Source: PNKC01 sp038323265
GTDB lineage: Bacteria > Chloroflexota > Dehalococcoidia > Tepidiformales > Tepidiformaceae
Reading direction: 5' to 3'
Assembly (NCBI GenBank): GCA_038323265.1
Contig: JBBQGT010000069.1
Span: forward strand, 1 to 16,911
DNA length: 16,911 bases
In this document: piece by piece, positions 13,660 through 16,911 of the stretch
Layout: every line of letters begins with the position of its first letter
Position numbering within the stretch: position 1 is the first letter of the stretch
The notes under the pieces: model-generated
The model's database searches: none
The model's input: only the letters and a program-made list of their open reading frames with translations
Told to the model about the DNA's origin: nothing
Made by a program: the position numbers and the translations under genes

Positions 13660-13923
13660 GTGGCCCACGTAGTCATCCCGGCCCTGCTTCGCGACATGTG
13701 CGGCGGCGTGGCGCATCTCGAGGTGCCCGGTGCCACGCTGGATCAACTGCTCCACGCGCTGGACGCGCGGTGCCCTGGCTTCTACGCGCGCGTCGTCGAA
13801 GCCGGCCGGGTGCGGCCCGAACTGGCCATCGCCATCAACGGCGAGATGGAAACCTTCGCGCTACATGATCCCGTGCCGCCGGGCGCCGAAGTGGCAATTA
13901 TCCCGGCGATCGGCGGCGGCTAA
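13660..13923 (+). CDS. MoaD/ThiS-type sulfur carrier (ubiquitin-like) protein
   Basis: An 87-residue beta-grasp protein. It has the features of the family: 'LEVPGATLDQLLHALDARCPGF' helix region, 'LAIAINGEMETFALHDPVPPGAEVAIIPAIGGG' end, and an exposed C-terminal Gly-Gly-Gly that would be adenylated and thiocarboxylated. In molybdopterin synthase, MoaD supplies the sulfur for the dithiolene of the Mo cofactor. Placement after a Mo-hydroxylase supports a role in Mo-cofactor sulfur supply, but a ThiS-like or other sulfur-transfer role is possible because no MoaE or MoeB homologue is nearby. The start is GTG 13660, two bases after the previous stop and without its own ribosome site, so translation is likely coupled. 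It converges on the acyl-CoA dehydrogenase gene across TAAGCTTA. Confidence 0.85.
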   Translation: MAHVVIPALLRDMCGGVAHLEVPGATLDQLLHALDARCPGFYARVVEAGRVRPELAIAINGEMETFALHDPVPPGAEVAIIPAIGGG

Positions 13924-13925
13924 GC

Positions 13926-15104
13926 TTAGCCTCGCGGCAGGCCGAGTCCGCGCGTGGCGATGATGTTTCGCTGAATTTCGCTACTGCCCGCGGCAATCGT
14001 CGCTGGCACGGTATTCATGTACGCCGAGGACGCGCGAATGCCGTTCTCAAGCTCAATCCCCACAGGCGTCCGCAACTGGCCCGAGAGCCCGGTAAGGTGC
14101 ATCTCCGTGTACGCCAGCCGCTGCGAAAGCTCCGAGCCGTACATCTTGTTCATGCTTGCTTCCATGTTCGGGACGCCGCCTCGGGCCTGCACGGAAACCA
14201 CCGTGAACGAAAGCAGTTCGCAGACCGCTGTCTCAATCGCCCTCTCGGCAACTTCCAGGCGTAGCGCGTCTGACACCGGTTGGCCAGCCGCGGCGCGCGC
14301 TTTCACGTACTTCGCTAGCCGGTCGACGTTCTTGTGCGCCGCAATCGCCCGCGCGATATTGCTGCGTTCGAAGTCCAGGGTGGTGGTGCCAACGTACCAG
14401 CCGCGGTTCTCTTCGCCGATGCGGTTTCGCACCGGCACGTGCACGTCTTCGAAGAAGACTTCGTTGAAAACGTGCCCGTCAGCCATGTTGATCAACGGGC
14501 GTACGGAGACGCCCGGCGCCTTCATATCGAGCAGTAAGTAGCTGATGCCACGGTGCTTCGGTGCATCCGGGTCGGTGCGCGTGAGGATGAACATCCAGTC
14601 CGCTTTATGGGCGCCGCTAGTCCAGATCTTTTGGCCGTTGACCACGTAGTCATCGCCGTCGCGCACTGCTCGGGTCTGCAGGCTGGCAAGGTCCGAACCG
14701 GAGCCGGGTTCGCTGAATCCCTGGCACCACGCCACTTCGCCGCGCAGCATTGGCGGCAGGTGCTCCGCTTTCTGGTCGTCCGTGCCGTGAAGCATGATTG
14801 TTGGGCCGACGAGGTTGAGCATCTGGCGGCTGGTAGGCGCCCCAACCTGGTGCAACTCGCTGCTTAGCACGAACTGTTCGAGCACGCTCATGTCGGCGCC
14901 GCCGTACTTCTTCGGCCACGCCGGCGCCAGCCAGCCGTTTTCGGCCAGCTTGTCCAGCCACTTCGAGACGCGCCCGGTGCTGTCGTCGGGGCCCATGATG
15001 CCGCCCTCTTCGTCGGCCTCCTCATCGGTCTGCCAGTTCTGGTTGACGAAGGTGCGGACGTGCTTGCGCCACTCAGCAAGTTCGGGCGTGTCCTGGAATC
15101 GCAT
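13926..15104 (-). CDS. Acyl-CoA dehydrogenase family protein with relocated catalytic base
   Basis: A 392-residue FAD-dependent acyl-CoA dehydrogenase. The FAD-binding 'CQGFSEPGSGSDLASLQTRA' (127-146) and 'GQKIWTSGAH' (157-166) blocks are present, as is the C-terminal 'SSEIQRNIIATRGLGLPR' (374-391). The catalytic Glu of medium-chain acyl-CoA dehydrogenase (in 'YEGT') is Ala372 here ('IAAGSSEIQRN'). Glu246 in 'LDFERS' aligns with the 'LER' Glu254 of isovaleryl-CoA dehydrogenase and is the likely base. The reaction is alpha,beta-dehydrogenation of an acyl-CoA, passing electrons to ETF. Similar variants occur in actinobacterial steroid and branched-acyl catabolism. The start is ATG 15104, with GAGGAG on the minus strand (15116-15111) and a 6-base spacer. 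Divergent neighbour: the LLM monooxygenase gene. Confidence 0.94.
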   Translation of the reverse strand: MRFQDTPELAEWRKHVRTFVNQNWQTDEEADEEGGIMGPDDSTGRVSKWLDKLAENGWLAPAWPKKYGGADMSVLEQFVLSSELHQVGAPTSRQMLNLVGPTIMLHGTDDQKAEHLPPMLRGEVAWCQGFSEPGSGSDLASLQTRAVRDGDDYVVNGQKIWTSGAHKADWMFILTRTDPDAPKHRGISYLLLDMKAPGVSVRPLINMADGHVFNEVFFEDVHVPVRNRIGEENRGWYVGTTTLDFERSNIARAIAAHKNVDRLAKYVKARAAAGQPVSDALRLEVAERAIETAVCELLSFTVVSVQARGGVPNMEASMNKMYGSELSQRLAYTEMHLTGLSGQLRTPVGIELENGIRASSAYMNTVPATIAAGSSEIQRNIIATRGLGLPRG

Positions 15105-15134
15105 GAAAGTCTCCTCAAAGGGCTGATGAGCGGG

Positions 15135-15163
15135 ATTCTACACCGCATCGGCGGGCCTCTCAC
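15135..15163 (-). promoter_or_regulatory. Candidate promoter for the acyl-CoA dehydrogenase gene
   Basis: On the minus strand GTGAGA (15163-15158, four of six matches to TTGACA) and TAGAAT (15140-15135, five of six matches to TATAAT) are separated by 17 bases. Transcription would start near 15128, giving a leader of about 24 bases that includes the GAGGAG ribosome site. The divergent gene at 15216 must have its own promoter in the same ~110-base gap; TAGTAT at 15181-15186 is a weak candidate. Confidence 0.5.
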
Positions 15164-15215
15164 CTGCCGCTGAACACGCGTAGTATCGAACCATTACCAA
15201 CCTCCGGAGATTCCC

Positions 15216-16448
15216 ATGATCGAACGCGTCCAGCGCATGAAGTTCGGCATCTTCATGGCCCCTTTCCACCGCGTCGGTGAAAACCCCACGCTAGCCCTGA
15301 AGCGTGACCTCAAGCTGATCGAGCACCTCGATGAGCTCGGCTACGACGAAGTCTGGATCGGCGAGCACCACAGCTTCGCGCGAGAACTGATCGCAGATCC
15401 GATGATCTTCATCGCCGCCGCAGCCCAGCGCACGAAGCGCATCAAACTCGGCACCGGTGTCACCTCGTTGCCCTACCACCACCCGTTCATGGTCGCCGAC
15501 CGCATGCTCCAACTGGATCACATGACCGAAGGCCGCGCGATGCTCGGCGTGGGTCCCGGCATCCTCGCCTCGGACGCCTACATGCTTGGCATCGACCCAA
15601 TGACCCAGCGTCCGCGCATGAACGAATCGCTCGACGCCATCCTCCAGCTCTTCCGAAGCCGAGAGCCGCTGAACATCCAGACCGACTGGTTCACGATGCG
15701 TGACGCCCGTCTGCAGATGGCCAACTACACCTTCCCGCACCTTCCGGTGGCAGCTGCGTCCAGCTTTACGCCAACAGGTCCCATGGCCGCTGGCAGGCAC
15801 GGCATCGGCCTCCTCTCGGTGGCGGGCGCGGACCACAAGGACTTCGAACGCACCTGGGGATGGGCCGAAGAGGCGGCGGCGGAGTCTGGCAAGCAGATCT
15901 CGCGCGCCGATTGGAAGGTCGTGGTGCCGATCCATCTCGCCGACTCCAAGCAGGAGGCGATCAACGACATTCGTGAGGGCTACCTTCGCCAGGCGTACGT
16001 CGGCGACCGCAAGAACATGGAGACGGCCGCCGCCTCGCCTCCGTTTGCCGGTGGTACGAAGACGATTGAAGAGGCTGTCGAACGCGGCAGCGTGATCGTT
16101 GGCACGCCGGACGATGCGATAACCCAGATGGAGGTCCTCCAGGAGCGCTCCGGCGGGCTCGGCGGACTGCTTGGGCTAGCCCACGAATGGACGAGCACCG
16201 AAAAGACGCACCGCAGCTACGAGCTCTGGGCGCGCTACGTCGCTCCGCGCTTCCAGGGCCAGATGGACACGCTGATCGACAACCGCGACTGGATCGAAGA
16301 CCGCCTCGGCATGGTCTTCGGCGGCAGCGGCGCCGCCCAGGTGAAGGCGTTCACGGACGCTGGTAAAGAAGTGCCTGAGGTCATGCTCAAAGCAATGGAA
16401 ACGTTGCGCCGCTCCCGGGACGGTGCGAAGGACAGACCGGGACGCTAG
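15216..16448 (+). CDS. LLM class flavin-dependent oxidoreductase (limonene-monooxygenase-like)
   Basis: A 410-residue bacterial luciferase-like monooxygenase. It carries the N-terminal 'MKFGIFMAPFHRVGENPTLAL' block, 'LGYDEVWIGEHHS', and 'KLGTGVTSLPYHHPFMVADRMLQLDHMTEGRAMLGVGPG', the standard LLM barrel features. The N-terminal signature resembles limonene 1,2-monooxygenase-annotated proteins. Such enzymes use FMNH2 from a separate reductase, and O2, to hydroxylate, epoxidise or oxidise ring compounds. The substrate is not predictable. The 'TKTIEEAVERGSVIVGTPDDAITQM' stretch is the usual C-terminal helix/substrate-lid region. The start is ATG 15216, with GGAG 15206-15209 and a 6-base spacer; ATG at 15237 would also fit the family. 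Expansion of LLM (FMNO) paralogues is known in SAR202 Chloroflexota. Confidence 0.93.
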   Translation: MIERVQRMKFGIFMAPFHRVGENPTLALKRDLKLIEHLDELGYDEVWIGEHHSFARELIADPMIFIAAAAQRTKRIKLGTGVTSLPYHHPFMVADRMLQLDHMTEGRAMLGVGPGILASDAYMLGIDPMTQRPRMNESLDAILQLFRSREPLNIQTDWFTMRDARLQMANYTFPHLPVAAASSFTPTGPMAAGRHGIGLLSVAGADHKDFERTWGWAEEAAAESGKQISRADWKVVVPIHLADSKQEAINDIREGYLRQAYVGDRKNMETAAASPPFAGGTKTIEEAVERGSVIVGTPDDAITQMEVLQERSGGLGGLLGLAHEWTSTEKTHRSYELWARYVAPRFQGQMDTLIDNRDWIEDRLGMVFGGSGAAQVKAFTDAGKEVPEVMLKAMETLRRSRDGAKDRPGR

Positions 16449-16467
16449 CGTCTGGGGTTTCGGCGGT

Positions 16468-16501
16468 AGGCCGGAGGCAGACCGGCCTGGCCAGTAACTG
16501 G
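16468..16501. terminator. Paired hairpins between convergent genes
   Basis: AGGCCGG (16468-16474) and CCGGCCT (16482-16488) form a perfect seven-base-pair stem with a seven-base loop. It is followed by a second small hairpin CCAGT-A-ACTGG (16491-16501). Neither has a T-tract on either strand, so they are not classical intrinsic terminators. Their place between the convergent LLM gene and the unknown gene suggests a transcript-end structure for either strand. Confidence 0.35.
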
Positions 16502-16520
16502 AGCGCTGGGGCCGCTCGAC

Positions 16521-16911
16521 CTACCTCCCACCCGTTGCTATGGAGTCGATCAACTCCAAGAGTGTCTTCACGGGCATGCCTGGGGCATACACCTGCACAT
16601 ACAGATCACCGATCACGAAGTCGGAGATTAGCAACTGTTCGAAGTTCCCCGGCGGGGCAATCGCCTGGATGAAGGCTTCCGTCTTTCCGGCCGTTGGATA
16701 GGCCCAGACGGTGCTCCCTTCGACCGAGACCGTTTCGACAACTGACCCCTCTCGTAACTTCCAATAGTCGACCCTGACCGCCCTGACATCAGAGTTCGAA
16801 GTCAATGCCGCTCCGCCCTTAACAAAGCTTCGCTTTCCCGCAGCCTCTTTGTGCATGAAGCCACGTTCTTGAAGTACGTAACCCGTGGGTGCCGCGCGGC
16901 CGGGCAAAGGA
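16521..16911 (-). CDS. Unrecognised protein, 5' end beyond the window
   Basis: The frame stays open to the right window edge, so the N-terminus is missing; at least 129 residues are visible. I do not recognise the family. The visible part has no membrane helix. It contains a beta-rich segment ('VRAVRVDYWKLREGSVVETVSVEG', then 'STVWAYPTAGKTEAFIQAIAPP') and ends in 'GDLYVQVYAPGMPVKTLLELIDSIA'. The latter resembles the final strand-helix of DUF4367/outer-membrane lipoprotein-sorting-like domains, in which a short helix follows a beta strand; this comparison is weak. G+C is 53 of 100 in 16551-16650, visibly lower than the adjacent LLM gene (40 of 60 in 15901-15960), which may mark a recently acquired or less-constrained gene. 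The gene ends 72 bases after the LLM stop, convergently. Confidence 0.55.
   Translation of the reverse strand, partial: PLPGRAAPTGYVLQERGFMHKEAAGKRSFVKGGAALTSNSDVRAVRVDYWKLREGSVVETVSVEGSTVWAYPTAGKTEAFIQAIAPPGNFEQLLISDFVIGDLYVQVYAPGMPVKTLLELIDSIATGGR

Overview
The window is one GC-rich stretch with almost no non-coding space; the longest gaps are 222 and 205 bases. It carries 16 protein-coding genes, two of them cut by the window edges. I see no rRNA, tRNA, CRISPR array, transposase or phage gene. Gene content suggests a free-living, heterotrophic Chloroflexota bacterium of the Dehalococcoidia/SAR202 type: two class III CoA-transferases, an LLM (FMNO-type) flavin oxidoreductase, a divergent acyl-CoA dehydrogenase, EthD and SDR proteins, a molybdenum hydroxylase and a short CysRS/MshC-like ligase. 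That placement is inference from gene families, not from a marker gene.

Layout. 1-416: C-terminal end of a class III CoA-transferase (+). 489-1715: cysteinyl-tRNA synthetase-like ligase (+). 1712-2905: complete class III CoA-transferase (-), sharing a CTAG stop tetramer with the ligase. 3011-3673: two-domain EthD-like protein (+). 3670-4539: short-chain dehydrogenase (-), again sharing a CTAG stop. 4762-5355: HExxH metallopeptidase-like protein (+). 5429-6352: SDR of the MFE-2 (3-hydroxyacyl-CoA dehydrogenase) type (+), followed by a clear intrinsic terminator. 6456-7184: GDPD-family phosphodiesterase with altered active-site motifs (+). 7201-9033: DUF2207 membrane protein (-).

9239-13923 is the main operon (+). 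It encodes the three subunits of a xanthine dehydrogenase-family molybdenum hydroxylase in the order FAD, [2Fe-2S], Mo. Two tandem 117-residue retropepsin-like proteins and a MoaD/ThiS-type sulfur carrier ending in Gly-Gly-Gly follow. 13926-15104: acyl-CoA dehydrogenase (-). 15216-16448: LLM flavin monooxygenase (+). 16521-16911: unrecognised protein cut by the window edge (-).

How it fits together. The CoA-transferases, the MFE-2-like SDR, the acyl-CoA dehydrogenase and the second SDR could activate and beta-oxidise carboxylic acids. The LLM monooxygenase and molybdenum hydroxylase could provide the initial oxygenation or hydroxylation of recalcitrant substrates. The substrate cannot be read from the sequence. 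The most unusual points are the retropepsin pair inside the Mo-hydroxylase/MoaD operon, a recurring -10-like hexamer placed 6-7 bases before start codons that lack a Shine-Dalgarno sequence (leaderless mRNAs), and an 18-base palindrome upstream of the Mo-hydroxylase operon.
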